NCBI GenBank assembly: GCA_031841125.1 | Contig: CM063114.1 | Coordinates: forward strand, 3,844,001-3,908,000 | Direction: 5' to 3' | Source: Acanthococcus lagerstroemiae | Lineage: Eukaryota > Arthropoda > Insecta > Hemiptera > Eriococcidae | DNA: 64,000 bases | Part shown: piece after piece, positions 46,201 through 58,740 of the stretch | Layout: the number at the start of each line of letters is the position of its first letter | Position numbering within the stretch: the stretch's first letter is position 1 | The notes under the pieces: generated by a model | Database searches by the model: none | The model's input: the letters and a program-made list of their open reading frames with translations, nothing else | Told to the model about the DNA's origin: nothing | Translations under genes and position numbers: made by a program

Positions 46201-47666
46201 TGAATTGCTCTCAACCTCCATTATTAAAGAAAAAAATTGCTTCCAGACATTTACTGGAACCGCGAAGTATATTGAATGGACTTTATGATCAAGATTATGG
46301 TGAACGGAGTCCCAACTTTGCAAATACATATCAGCTACAGCAAGTGAGAATCGGATTCTTCTTTCTTGACGATTCGTGCGTGGTCCTTTAGTTTTTACTA
46401 AAGTTTCTTTTGTTCGTAGTTGGGAATTGAATTCAATGTATTCGAATTAGGAGTGCCTTACGTATGGGCCCAGAAGCTATGCGGGCTCGATTTCACCGGT
46501 GGCATTCATAACCCCAAAACGAATGCAGAGCAACGGAACATGTCAATCACGGTACAGAAAATACGCGAACATGTGAAATCGTTGGTTGATCTGTGTGAAC
46601 AGCTGCAGGACATCGGTCAGTGACTTGGTGTATTTGCACAAAGCATACGAATTGTATTAGTGTTATGTATCTTTTTAAAAACCTTTTGTTTTATTCTTTT
46701 TTCCTATAGAAAAACTAGTCATGCCGAATAAATATCGAGAAGTAACTTCACTTCCTGTGAAAATGGCGTGTACTTTATCCAAATGGGAATTACTGTCTTA
46801 TGAACAGTTCTGTCCTACTGCTAATGCTAATTATTTGATCTCGAAATTGAATTTAACAGAGTATGATACTTACTTCCGCGCAATATTCATGAGGAATACT
46901 GGTAAACAATTTTTTATTTATTATTATTATTTTTTGGGGTATGGGGGGGGGGTGTCAGCCTATTGAATATTATTACATGAAATTGTTAATATTTACGTTA
47001 CAGCGAAATTAACAGCAGTTATAGTATTGAGACCAACGTACCCGACGACCGTCCCTGTTATTTCAATAATGATAGAAAATGGCGGCAAGAAGTACTCGGC
47101 TGAGAATAGCAACGACGTTAGGGTAAGTTCTCAGTATTAAGGCAGTGAAAGTTTTCATTAGCAAACGAATACATTGGCCCGACACAGAAAACTCAATTAC
47201 GTTGTATTCATTAATTTTGTATTTTCCAGGATATGGAAAAAGAAGTCAACTTCTACGTCGACGAGTTGCTTGAGAAACTAGGAAAACAAAACACGTGGAT
47301 ATTGACCGCACAGTTGTACAAGTTGGCTGTCTGTTTCGATATCTTCTTAGAGTGCACGGATAGAGATAATTTTCCTAGGGAAAAACTATTCTATTTTCAC
47401 GTCAGGTAAACATTTCTGACCTATCTAGTGGGTGTGTTCTCATCTTCATGAGCTCTGATGATGCTACAAATGAGAATATACGTATGACTGGCACCATCTT
47501 TGCTCGTGCACGCCAACATATTCATGTCATTCATGAACATCACGTTCGCATATCTTGTTGCTTCAAATTACTGATGTTTTTTGATCTTGTTTCCAGAGGA
47601 CGTACTCGAAGTTTGCCATTCAAATGCATTAAACAAGGGAATGAAGGACTGTTCGTACAGCGATGA
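43210..47666 (+). CDS. THOC5: THO complex subunit 5
   Basis: Subunit of the THO/TREX complex that couples transcription to nuclear mRNA export. Exons: 43210-43320, 43579-43713, 43857-44071, 44157-44232, 44316-44501, 44605-44737, 45291-45394, 45618-45732, 45821-45923, 46247-46343, 46420-46615, 46710-46901, 47004-47122, 47230-47405, 47597-47666. The sum is 2028 nt, 675 aa, close to the about 680 aa of vertebrate THOC5. The N-terminal half is helical and coiled-coil (VMFTKMKKLNRLEKFRLNHA; LRREITKCLSFKSKDEHIQ; EEFYENAPPSIS). The C-terminal half contains KHPLSANLQISLK, VSVVFHYLINL and PYVWAQKLCGLDF. It ends in a short basic exon (RGRTRSLPFKCIKQ). An upstream in-frame stop at 43186 fixes the start. 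The stop is only 173 bp from that of the convergent TOX-like gene. Confidence 0.95.
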
Positions 47667-47839
47667 ATCGCTTAACACGTATTTTTCTAAGATTTCGAAT
47701 ATTGACTGATGGTTGTAACATATTTTTGAAAACAAAAATGTACAAATAATTACAGTCGGAATCATGAAAGTTATTTATTTAAAATGAATGTATTTTACAA
47801 AATAATACAGTTGTATAACAGAAATGAATACGAGAGCTA

Positions 47840-49538
47840 TCACTGGCTCATTACTTCGTTGGCTTTCACCCAGGCCATGAATACGTTCCTGCAAACAAAT
47901 AGATACGAAAAGCCTTAGTAGAAGGAATCAGGGCAGGGAATGGTCGAGTCCAGTTTTGCCTGACAGGTTGGGATAACCCTAATCATAGTGGCTTTTGGTT
48001 TACAGTCTGTCATTACAAGAAAATGACTTTAAACATTTTTGGTACTCAGTCCTGAAGAAACATACTATGATGAAGATATAAAAAATCTATTTCTTATTAT
48101 TTTTCCACATGGCATATCGAAAGCACTTCACTTCTAAATGCCTGTAACTGTTGATGCTCAAGATCGTTAGGCGCTGCGTTTAGATTCTCTCACATCCCAC
48201 TCATCTGAAATGTCTACGTCAATTTACATCTTGAAGATCTTCAAACTCTGCCAATCAACTACCTATACATCATCTGTCAACTCTGAAGTAATCAAAATTA
48301 GCACTCCACAGTATCACGCGATGCAGACCGCCTCGCCAATAAGAAGAGAGACTACAGTCAGAAACTGACTTACCTGCAATGAATCACGACACAATCATTA
48401 CTGCAAAATTCTTGTTCCCATTCGGGGTTATTGACAGCAGGATTGATGCATCCCTTCCTAATGCACATTTCAACGGTTGGTGTTTCATTTTGCACCACAA
48501 GTTGGTCTCCATTCTGATGGTTAGGGGATTCAGTTTCCTCGACTCCTTCTTTGGTTTCAGATGTTTCTGTTTGTTGAGTATCTACAGTCTGCAAAATTTT
48601 TCACAATTAGCATCAACAATCAATAGGCATCAGTGGTAACGATCTGTACTTTCCCCAGAGGGCAGGCGGCATTTTAGATTAATAAAAAATTCCTGTCTCT
48701 GAAATCTATCAAGCGGCCTCTTAATTCTTACTTTCTTTACCCAATATGAAGAAAATCGTATTCAATAGCAATTTTCCAGGGGACATAATCACCCCCAAAT
48801 TTATCCGAAGACAGCTCGTTGCCTCTTTTACCCCTTCCCTGAACTTCTCTAATCGACGAGCAATAATTCATAAATCGGTTCATCTAAAATACTGATACTC
48901 ACATGCTGATCTGCCGTGGAATTGGTTTCCGCAACTTGTGTGGTGGGTCGAGACGTTTCTACTTCGGAGCACGTTTCAGAGGAGACATTCTGAACAACGG
49001 AACTCAATATCCCTACATGTGCAGTAACACTAGGTGCAGTCTGAATCTCTTCAACATTTTCAGAGATGTCAACAGTTTCATCTACCACCATTTCTCGCGA
49101 CGAATCGGCACAGTATTCATCATTTCTCATATTTTCGTCTTGATCTATCGGCTCACCTGAGACATCTTGCTGCACTGAGTCAACATCGTGTTGTATCATG
49201 TGAACGTCCCCATGGAAGTGAAATGGGGTGGCATCTTGAGGTAACGTGAGCACTTCCTCCTCACTAACTCCCATCGAGTTTTCATGATCGTTAGCGTCTA
49301 TCGAATAATTGGACGTCGATTCAAAATTAACCGGTTCTTCAATATCATGCGATTCAAGGGTCTCAGGATTACATGAATTGGCTGGCTGTTCCGGGACAAC
49401 ATAGGAATCATCTCTATTAGTATTAACTACACTGTTATTTAGATCTTCATATTCGGATACCTGTTCGGGACCAGCGTTGTCTTGATTCACGTGCTCATAC
49501 GGATGGGCTCCAGCATTATAAAAGTTGGTGGAAGTCAT
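47840..49538 (-). CDS. TOX-family C-terminal domain protein without HMG box
   Basis: Three exons: 49538-48903, 48588-48374, 47888-47840; 900 nt, 299 aa. Residues 1 to about 245 are acidic, Ser/Thr/Gln/Asn-rich and probably disordered. Residues 254-299 form a Cys cluster, C-x4-C-x14-C-x3-C-x4-C (CIRKGCINP ... EFCSNDCVVIHCR) followed by NVFMAWVK. This block resembles the extreme C-terminus of vertebrate TOX3/TOX4 (C..xGCxNP ... EYCSNECVVKHCRDVF.AWV), a region tied in TOX4 to the PNUTS phosphatase complex. No HMG box is encoded in these exons or visible nearby. The protein may be a transcription or chromatin cofactor; the function is inferred only from that motif. A polyadenylation-like AATAAA on the minus strand lies just past the stop (about 47768-47780). 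It is divergent from USP46. Confidence 0.75.
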
Positions 49539-50271
49539 GTAATCAGGACTGAATTCGCTAGTTATACAAATGATATACCTGAAGTAGCTGTTGAGCTCTT
49601 CACATCAAACATCACCCATCAGCATTCATCATACGATAATAATATAATAATTTATTGAGTTCATTTTTCAATCAACTCAATTACGATTTCGGAATAATAA
49701 AAAAGACTTTATTACTCCCTACCTTTTATAAATTAAGATCCTTTTTGATTGGCCTTATTTTATCAGAGTCTTATCTATAAAAGAGAAAAACGTTGATGGA
49801 GCGCATAAGGTACTGTAGTACACTAGGTATGCTTGGTCCAAGGTCCATTTGGTCCAGGGCGTGGGCGAAATCTGGTGGCTTGTTTATGAACCGCACGTTA
49901 TCTCAAAATGAGCCTTGCGGCTTACATTCTTATCAATCGTTATCGGGTTATCACTTTTTACGTTAAAATTTCATTGTTGTGAAATATTTCAGTGTGAAAG
50001 GTGAAAGTATTCATTTCGTACTATATCATATATCAATCATATTATTTACATTTACAATCATAATATGATCCAAAATTTTATAAATGTTTCGTGCATTCTG
50101 GTGCTCCGAACTTCGCGAATATTTTGTCCTCTCGTGTGAGTAATGTTATTGAAATCACCACGAATTCGTATAATTTCCTGAACCGTTTTATCTATTACTT
50201 GAAAGATGGACTGATGTGTGTCGAAGTCACCAGGAAGGAAATGAAAAGCTGAACTTGCAGAATCTATCGCT
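49539..50271. promoter_or_regulatory. Divergent promoter region TOX-like / USP46
   Basis: 733 bp between the two start codons. AT-rich; no shared motif, TATA box or repeat could be singled out. A stop codon at 50242 in frame with the USP46 ATG shows that coding does not extend left. Confidence 0.5.
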
Positions 50272-52343
50272 ATGGTATATTTTCAAGCCTGACCACAATT
50301 TTATTGCGAAAAAGTAGTTGATTACTGATGAATTCTTCAAGTTTTAACTTTCTAATGCTTGTATTTTGTAGGGTGGCAACATATCACAACTAGAAAAACA
50401 AATTGGGCCTGAGAACTTTCCCAATAGTGAGCGGTACTGCGGTCTTGTTAACGTGAGTGCTAGTTGATTGATATTTTGATTGCTCTAGGATTTGTTATCT
50501 TCAACTTATGGCAGCGTAACTATCCGTTTAATTTTCTGTTCAGTTCGGCAATACATGCTACAGTAATTCAGTTCTTCAAGCGCTATACTTCTGCAAACCA
50601 TTTCGAGAAAAAGTCTTGGAATATAAAGCACGTAATAAGCAACGAAATAAAGAGACGTTATTGTCTTGCCTGAGTGATTTGTTCCATAATATAGCTACTA
50701 ACAAGAAACGAGTGGGTACAGTAGCACCAAAAAAATTCATTGCTAGATTAAGAAAAGAGAAAGGTAAGTCGTATTTACAAAAATCGCACAGTTCACAATG
50801 TCAACAGCAATTCCGAAGCCTAATTATTGATGTAATTATGTTATAGAGGAATTCAACAATTACATGCAACAAGATGCTCATGAATTTTTAAATTTCTTAA
50901 TCAATCGAATAAACGAAATTATTCTTCGTAAGTATATTGTTTATAATATCTCGATAACTCTTGATTTGAAAACGTCAGTCTCAGCTGGACCTCTTAAGAC
51001 CCCATCACCTAATAACTATCCTTATTCTTGGTGTATTAGTGGAAAGGAACCATAGTAAATCCAAAGATACCACAAATGATGAGAAGTTGCAGGAAGAGCC
51101 AACGTGGGTACACGAAATATTTCAGGGCATCTTGACAAGTGAAACTCGATGCCTGAATTGTGAAACTGTAAGTTGCTACGTGTTCTTTTCTATTCATTTC
51201 ATTTGCAGTATATGCTTCCATAACTCACAAATTACCTTATTTCGTTTCAGATAAGTAGCAAAGACGAAGATTTTTTTGATTTACAAGTTGATATTGATGA
51301 GAATACTAGTATAACACACTGTTTAAAATGTTATAGTAATACTGAAACATTATGTTCAGATAATAAATTCAAATGCGATAAGTGCAATTCATACCAAGAA
51401 GCGCAGGTGAGTGTTATTCAACGAGATCCTATGATCTTTGCATCGAATTCGTTCCTGTCACTAGCAGTTACTATCTTTAATTATGTACTCGTGCTTTAGA
51501 AACGCATGAGAGTGAAAAAATTGCCGATGATATTGGCCCTTCACTTGAAACGATTTAAATATGTAGAACATTACAATCGCCATACCAAAGTATCGCATCG
51601 AGTAGTTTTTCCTTTGGAGTTAAGACTGTTTAATACGGTAAGTCACTAACTGTAATTTAGTTCTATTGTGTATTCGCGTGTAGAGTATCAGTTGTGTATA
51701 TGAATTTTAACTCATGAGGAATGCTGCTGTCAAGTTGTGGAAACTTGATTGGATTAAATCGTTTTATTCATGTAGTTGATAGATGCGGAGTTAGACGTGT
51801 GCAAAATGTATTCGAATTTTTCTGTTACAGAGCGATGATGCTGTGAATCCTGATAGAATGTATAATTTAGTAGCAGTAGTCGTTCACTGCGGTAGCGGAC
51901 CGAATCGTGGTCATTACATAAGCATTGTTAAAAGTTACGATTTCTGGCTTCTGTTTGATGATGACATAATAGATGTAAGTACCCAAAGATGAGCAAGTAC
52001 AGTACTACTTTCACTTGTATTCACTATTTTGACGTTCGTTTGAAGAACTTTGAGGATTTTTTCGGCTACCTTTTGGATACAAAGATCAGATTAACTTTGG
52101 GTGCAGCTTCGATATAATGTAAAATAATGAAGTCAGTGTTCCAGGTATTCAAAAATGAAACATGAATGAATATTTAACGCTCGTTTCATTTTACAGAAAA
52201 TTGATCAGTCAACTATCGAAGATTTTTATGGATTAACTTCCGATGGTCAGAAATCCTCGGAAACGGGTTATATTCTGTTTTACCAATCCAGGGACACGGA
52301 TACAAAAGTTACCAACTCAGATATCAAGATAAATGGAAAGTGA
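50272..52343 (+). CDS. USP46: Ubiquitin carboxyl-terminal hydrolase 46/12
   Basis: Cysteine protease that removes ubiquitin; USP12/46 act with the WD-repeat cofactors UAF1 (WDR48) and WDR20. Coding exons: 50272-50274 (ATG only), 50372-50452, 50544-50763, 50847-50927, 51040-51167, 51251-51406, 51500-51637, 51831-51974, 52197-52343; 1098 nt, 365 aa, the family's usual size. The Cys box [17 protein letters not shown] places the catalytic Cys at about residue 33. The QQDAHEFLN box follows. A Zn-finger pair CLNC/CDKC lies in exons 5-6. The His box is [13 protein letters not shown] (His about 297), with FWLLFDDD providing the Asp. It ends [10 protein letters not shown] plus a short tail. The start is certain because the frame is closed at 50242 and only one ATG follows. 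An intron directly after the start Met is also where vertebrate USP46 isoforms diverge. Confidence 0.95.
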
Positions 52344-54139
52344 ATTCTGTATCCCTTGTTTTTTGTTTAGAAATAGTCAACCACTGTACAATCGCATTTT
52401 GTTTTATTTTTCCTCAGTTTCTAGCTTGTTTTAATTTTCTCGTCTAATCGTTTATTATGAAAATGTAAGTAATTTCATTTTAGGAAAAATCATTCGAGTA
52501 TTGGACATTGTAATATCGTAGTCGATATCCCTTCTTTGCATTTTAAGTGGTAATGTTATATTCGTTTACCCCGACCATCGTAGTTATTATCGATATCACC
52601 GTTTTTATTAGTATTTGTACTTGTTTGTTTATTACTGATTTATAAAAATCGTAATCGTCGTTGATATGTTATTTTTTAGTTTATTAATGGACAACGAACC
52701 TTGACGATAAAGGATAAAGTATTGTTTCTAAATACAGTGGTTTAGAATCCTTAAAAGATGTCCAATTATCCATACCTCCGTACCACTAGCGATCATGCAT
52801 GCGTCCTCATCTGACTGTGATGCAGTTGGTTCAGATGGTAGAGGATTTCTTCGGGTACAGTAGTTGAGATGTCAACTCTAGGTTACGAGATACTGTTAAT
52901 AACGTTTCACATCTGAAATTAGTGTCTGGCATGGGCATGAGTAAGTTTCTTTAAGAATGTCGTCCATTCATTGATATCACCTTTGTCGAACGTAGAACGT
53001 GAAGTGAACTTGAATGGGCCTCTTCACGAACTTGGATCAATAATACTCGTACTCATTCAAACGAGTCATAATCACGATGAAGAGAGCTAAGTAAAAATAA
53101 ATCGTAGAGCTTTCTTCCTACATTTCTAATGTACAAATATAATGTAGATTTGAAAGGTACATGAAATACAATGCCTCTCATTTTTTGAACAACAGTTCGA
53201 ATCAAAATGTTCAAGTGGCGATTTATGAGGTCTAAATTTCCTCCCCTGAAGAGAGCTTGAATATGCCATCACATTTCAGATGGGGAAGTATGCTTTAATG
53301 CCCATGCAAGAGTAGGTGTTGCCCAGATGAATTCCAATTCACGAAAATTCTTCACCATAGAGAGTCAAATAACGCGGTGACAAGAAAATACCAGCCCATC
53401 GGCCCTCTTAGGTAAAATGAGGGGTAAACACGTGTGACACATTTGATCGATGAAATATGTATGGTCCCTATGGTCGGGCATGAAACACAAAATATGCGAT
53501 ACAGACGTACAGCACAGGTTTTCGGAGAGTCTTACAACGTGAATTGACTAGCATTAGCCAATTTTCTCAGTTAATGAAATTAGGGATGTGATGATCAAGT
53601 TCTCTGCGCTATGCAAACGGCAAGTCACCGATAACACACAAGGGTAGTAGGGGTGAGTATACGTGTTCAAATTATTTTGAAGCAAATTCATGATATATCT
53701 TCTTTCTTGGCCATCTTCGACTCTAGCAACAGATAGTCGAGCTGAAACATGCTGGAGATAACACCATGTATCTTTATGACAGATTTAACTTAAACCTGTG
53801 AAAATGGGTGAAAATTCTGCGCAGCTATTAACGTGTTCTCGTAACAGTAACATTGAATATAGACTATTGCCGCTGAACTTCTTCCAGTAAGAAACCAATA
53901 AATTTGAAATAAACGACAATACACTCTCTCTAATTTCTATTCGAAATTAATACAATATCACGTATTTTAACCATCACAGGGATACATAATTGAGTTATCT
54001 TCACACGATGATTTGACAAATCAAGTTATCCAGTCTATCACGCAAATACCTCAAGGATATTTGTCCGCAGTACATTGGTTCACGTTGTACCTTCTATCTT
54101 CGAAAAGAAGTACTAATCCAAGAAGTCAAAGGCATTCGT
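52344..54139. other. Convergent intergenic region USP46 / SUPT7L
   Basis: Contains the 3' ends of both genes. Otherwise there is no repeat or coding signal that I recognise. Confidence 0.5.
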
Positions 54140-55944
54140 TCACTTCCGTTTTCGTTTGAATGGTTTAATGTCATCGAGTTCATTCTTGACATACGTCAAT
54201 CCCATCGACATTGTATGACAGTCGACGCTTGCATTATCCGAGGAGCCCACAGTTCTCATTCTGCAAAAGATGAGAAAACAAATTTTCAACAATTTCTGCA
54301 TTATTAAGTAGAGCAGAAGATATTTCAGATAGCCTCTGAATCAAGTCTTATTCAGAACTGACTAACACATCATTCAGAAACTACTAATGATTATTTTTCT
54401 CTCGGCGAGCTGAATCGAGCCAATGAATTTCGAATCCCAGAGTACGAAGACTGATAATATCACTCGTACGAATAGATATGCAATGTATAATGAAATTATA
54501 ATGCAATTCATATTTCAAATTGCTTACTGTTGCCGTTCTATAGTTTTAAGCATTTGCAAGCCAGCTTCAAATGGTTCTGAGAGCATCTCGTGGCCGCTAA
54601 TTGAGGTAACGTGTAATTCGGGAATTACCAAGTTCTCGTCGTCCACGCTAAAAATGAAAATGAGAACGTCAGTCAATTTTCATTTCCCCGTTCGTAAGAA
54701 GTTATCTACTTCACAGACGTGATACCTACTCAGCAGAACTCGATTCACTCGGTTGCCGTTTTCCGTCTCGAAGTTTTTCAATCGAGTCTTCGTACACATG
54801 GAGTTCCTCTTTACATTCGTTCACTCGTTTCGTTTTAAACGCGAGTACACTATCTTGATAGTAACGAACAAGGTTCCTCACACTTCCGATACCCATTTCA
54901 TGGCACGTACGATCTACTGCATCCTATAGTTAGACATTAGAATGTTATTAATGTTTCCAAATACTAAGTATATAGCCCCGAATACTCTTTTAAACTTACA
55001 CAAAATCCAGATTCTCCTTCCAGTTTTTCCTTTTCTACATTCAATCGTAATAATTTGGTCATTTTCCTCACGTAATTTTCTGTTGCTTCTGTGAGGATTT
55101 GTAGTGGAACTATCGTCGTTTCTGAATAAAAAAGGAATAAAATGTTAAATATAAGGACAGACTTTAGTTTGAAAAAACCAGCGTGAATTACTTTACCTGT
55201 GCATCCAACAAAAGCCAATATCGTAGCCACAGAAGAGCGTAACACAGTCAGAGCACTTTCATTAGTAATATTTGTAGGCTGGTCCGTGAATACTCCGTTG
55301 ACAAAATCACTGGAATTAAACGTATCAAGCAGGACAAATATGGAATTGTTTTAATATTAGTGGGCTAAAGCGAATGAACGAGACGTACCTGCACTCGTGT
55401 TTATAAAACTGAATCGTATCATCTTTTTTAATGATTGTAGTATCTTTCGGTTGTGGAAGTAGCCGCAGTTGCTTATCAACATTGAACATGTCTCGCTAAA
55501 AGAAATTTGAACAACTCGCCATTACACAAGGTCGGTGTACGAGAAATGATGCTAAATTGGATTACATACTTACTTGCAGTTTTCCTTTCTCCACTATTTC
55601 TTTGATGTCATTCTTGTACTTGACCAACTTGACGGTACGTTTAATAACATCGTCAACTCGAATAATTTCGGTTTCTTTCCTATAAATAACACACCAATTC
55701 CAATAGAAACTGCCGATGTAATTAGAAAAAACGTATGAGTGTGTACTTATAGCGCTTACTTGCTGTGAATAGGTTTCGATTCTCGATTGAAAAAATAATT
55801 TTTATAGAGCACCGGCTTTACAGAATTTATTATAACCGTTTCTCCCATATTGTTCAAAACATCTTTATTCCATTTCGACGGAGACATGTGATTCACATTG
55901 GCGATCTCGCCCCAATAATTTGTGTTTAATGTTTCATCAACCAT
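54140..55944 (-). CDS. SUPT7L: STAGA/SAGA complex 65 kDa subunit gamma
   Basis: Subunit of the SAGA/STAGA histone acetyltransferase coactivator. Exons: 55944-55760, 55679-55574, 55495-55389, 55309-55197, 55121-55000, 54923-54730, 54647-54528, 54260-54140; 1068 nt, 355 aa, frame consistent. The N-terminus NTNYWGEI matches the conserved YWGEI opening of SUPT7L. A histone-fold-like region (about residues 150-235) reads SALTVLRSSVATILAFVGCT, then LTEATENYVRKMTKLLRLNV, then TCHEMGIGSV; it is expected to pair with a TAF-type partner. The C-terminus ends basic (PFKRKRK), a likely nuclear signal. Exon 6 must use donor GA|GTAGGT, because the next in-frame codon is a stop. An in-frame ATG at 56001 would add 19 residues; 55944 is preferred because it sits close to YWGEI. 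Confidence 0.9.
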
Positions 55945-57244
55945 TATTAAGAATACATTTGATTTTCGAAATTGTCTACTGTGTACCAAGAAGTAGCACA
56001 TTCGTTACATGACAATGTTATGTGGAATTACTGATAACGGTGAAAATGTTATCAGCTGCAGATATTGACATGTAAATAAGAAGTAAATTGCCTCTCTCCT
56101 CTCCTTCTTTTCCCCCCAGTCTCCAGACAGTCTGGGAAATTCACTTGATTTCCAAATTTTACCTCAATGTAATCTCAAATCGAGTTTTTTTGATGTGAAA
56201 ACACTAAGTCAACATTGTGTTAGCATCATAAAGTATTAATAAGTTGCCCACGGAAGTTGAACGTAGTCTCAGCAAGTTAGCCTTCGAAACTCAGAACATT
56301 TAGCCTTGCAGAACTTTTTAGTTCGAATAAGTAAATTAACTACAGAGACCCGTAGCCGACCATTCTCCAAAAAGAGCCGGAGCCGCAGCCCAAAATAATT
56401 GCTTGATGAAGCCGGAGCGTAGAAAAATTATTTGCTTGAGTCAGAGCACTGAGGAAACTATTATTTGCTGAAGCCGGAGTCAAAAATTGGCTCCAACTCG
56501 TCAGCCTTCCCCTTCTTTAGATTTTTAGTTCTGACTTTCGCAGAATCAGAGGTGCCGAATACTTACATTCATTCCCATTTTTTTCCTCAATAAAAGAATG
56601 GTACTTCAGGAATGGGCTCATTGAGAACAGTGCCATATCCAGGAATATAGCGGGGGGGGGGGGGGTGTTGACCTAACATATAGGGTTTCTAATGTTTCTG
56701 AGATCCGCATTTTCCAGAATTTTTAAGCGCACGGCCGTATCCGGGGGGGGCAGACCCTTAATTAACCCCCCTTGTTTACGGCCCTAATTGAGAATGAATA
56801 GCATCCCTCTGCTTATCTATTACATTACCGACTGGCTTGTTAATTGACCGTAATACAGTACTTTACAGAGGAATGAACTGCCACAGTCTCATAGATGAAG
56901 TACAGTTCACGAATTCAAAAAAATCTATGATCGATTAAAGGTACTGATCCGATGTTATTTATCCACCCGAATTTTCAGCCAAGATGTTCAGTACCATGGC
57001 TGAGAATTTCCTTCGAATTTATTCAAGGAGAAATGTAAAATTAACCTAAACATGAAATTCCTACATTTCAGTTATAAACGTAATAAGTGAATAGCGAAAA
57101 AGTTGAACCAACGTTCGGATGGTTCTGATTTCAACTCGGTATCATATCACGAAGCCATTTTCCTCGATCGAGTGATACACACAACTAATAAATAATAAAT
57201 CGGATCATCCGAATATATTTACTGTAAATATATAAAAGATTACA
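55945..57244. other. SUPT7L upstream / RpS16 downstream spacer
   Basis: Holds the SUPT7L promoter and RpS16 3' end. About 56340-56510 carries GAGCCGGAGCCGCAGCC and AAATTATTTGCTTGA-type units, a small relative of the RBM19 intron array. A hAT MITE is at 56628-56786. The rest is plain AT-rich DNA. Confidence 0.5.
56628..56786. mobile_element. hAT-type MITE with perfect 8-bp target duplication
   Basis: 159 bp flanked by the exact repeat ATTGAGAA (56620-56627, 56787-56794). The left end is CAGTGCCATATCCAGG; the right end on the opposite strand is TAGGGCCGTAAACAAGG. Long G/C homopolymers lie inside. A second terminus-like block (GCGCACGGCCGTATCC, about 56728-56743) suggests a nested or rearranged copy. 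Confidence 0.75.
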
Positions 57245-58443
<1,199 letters not shown>

Positions 58444-58715
58444 ATTGATATCGGAATAAGTTCTATAGAAATAATCTAAATAAAACGATTACGGTCACCT
58501 ATTTTACATTAGATCGCAGAGAATATCTAGTAAATGGACGAAATTTCCATTCGAAAGAGTTTTCTCGTCAAAACTGAAGAACTGAACACTAAAGACAACT
58601 TTTTATTCTTAGCTTTTCGTGCTTCACGTTATGCACTTGGTCTCATGATTTTCATCGGGCATGCGGCTATGTCGATATCTGTGACTTTGACTTAGGATAA
58701 TAGAACACGAAAAAA

Positions 58716-58740
58716 GTCCTTAGGCTCGGATGTTTTTATA
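58716..58740 (-). promoter_or_regulatory. Probable RpS16 core promoter (TATA plus TCT initiator)
   Basis: On the minus strand TATAAAAA (58740-58733) is followed 24 bases downstream by GACTTTTTTCG. Its C (58716) starts a polypyrimidine tract like the TCT initiator used by ribosomal protein genes. It lies about 270 bp upstream of the ATG, with a 5' UTR intron in between. Inference from motif and spacing. Confidence 0.5.
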
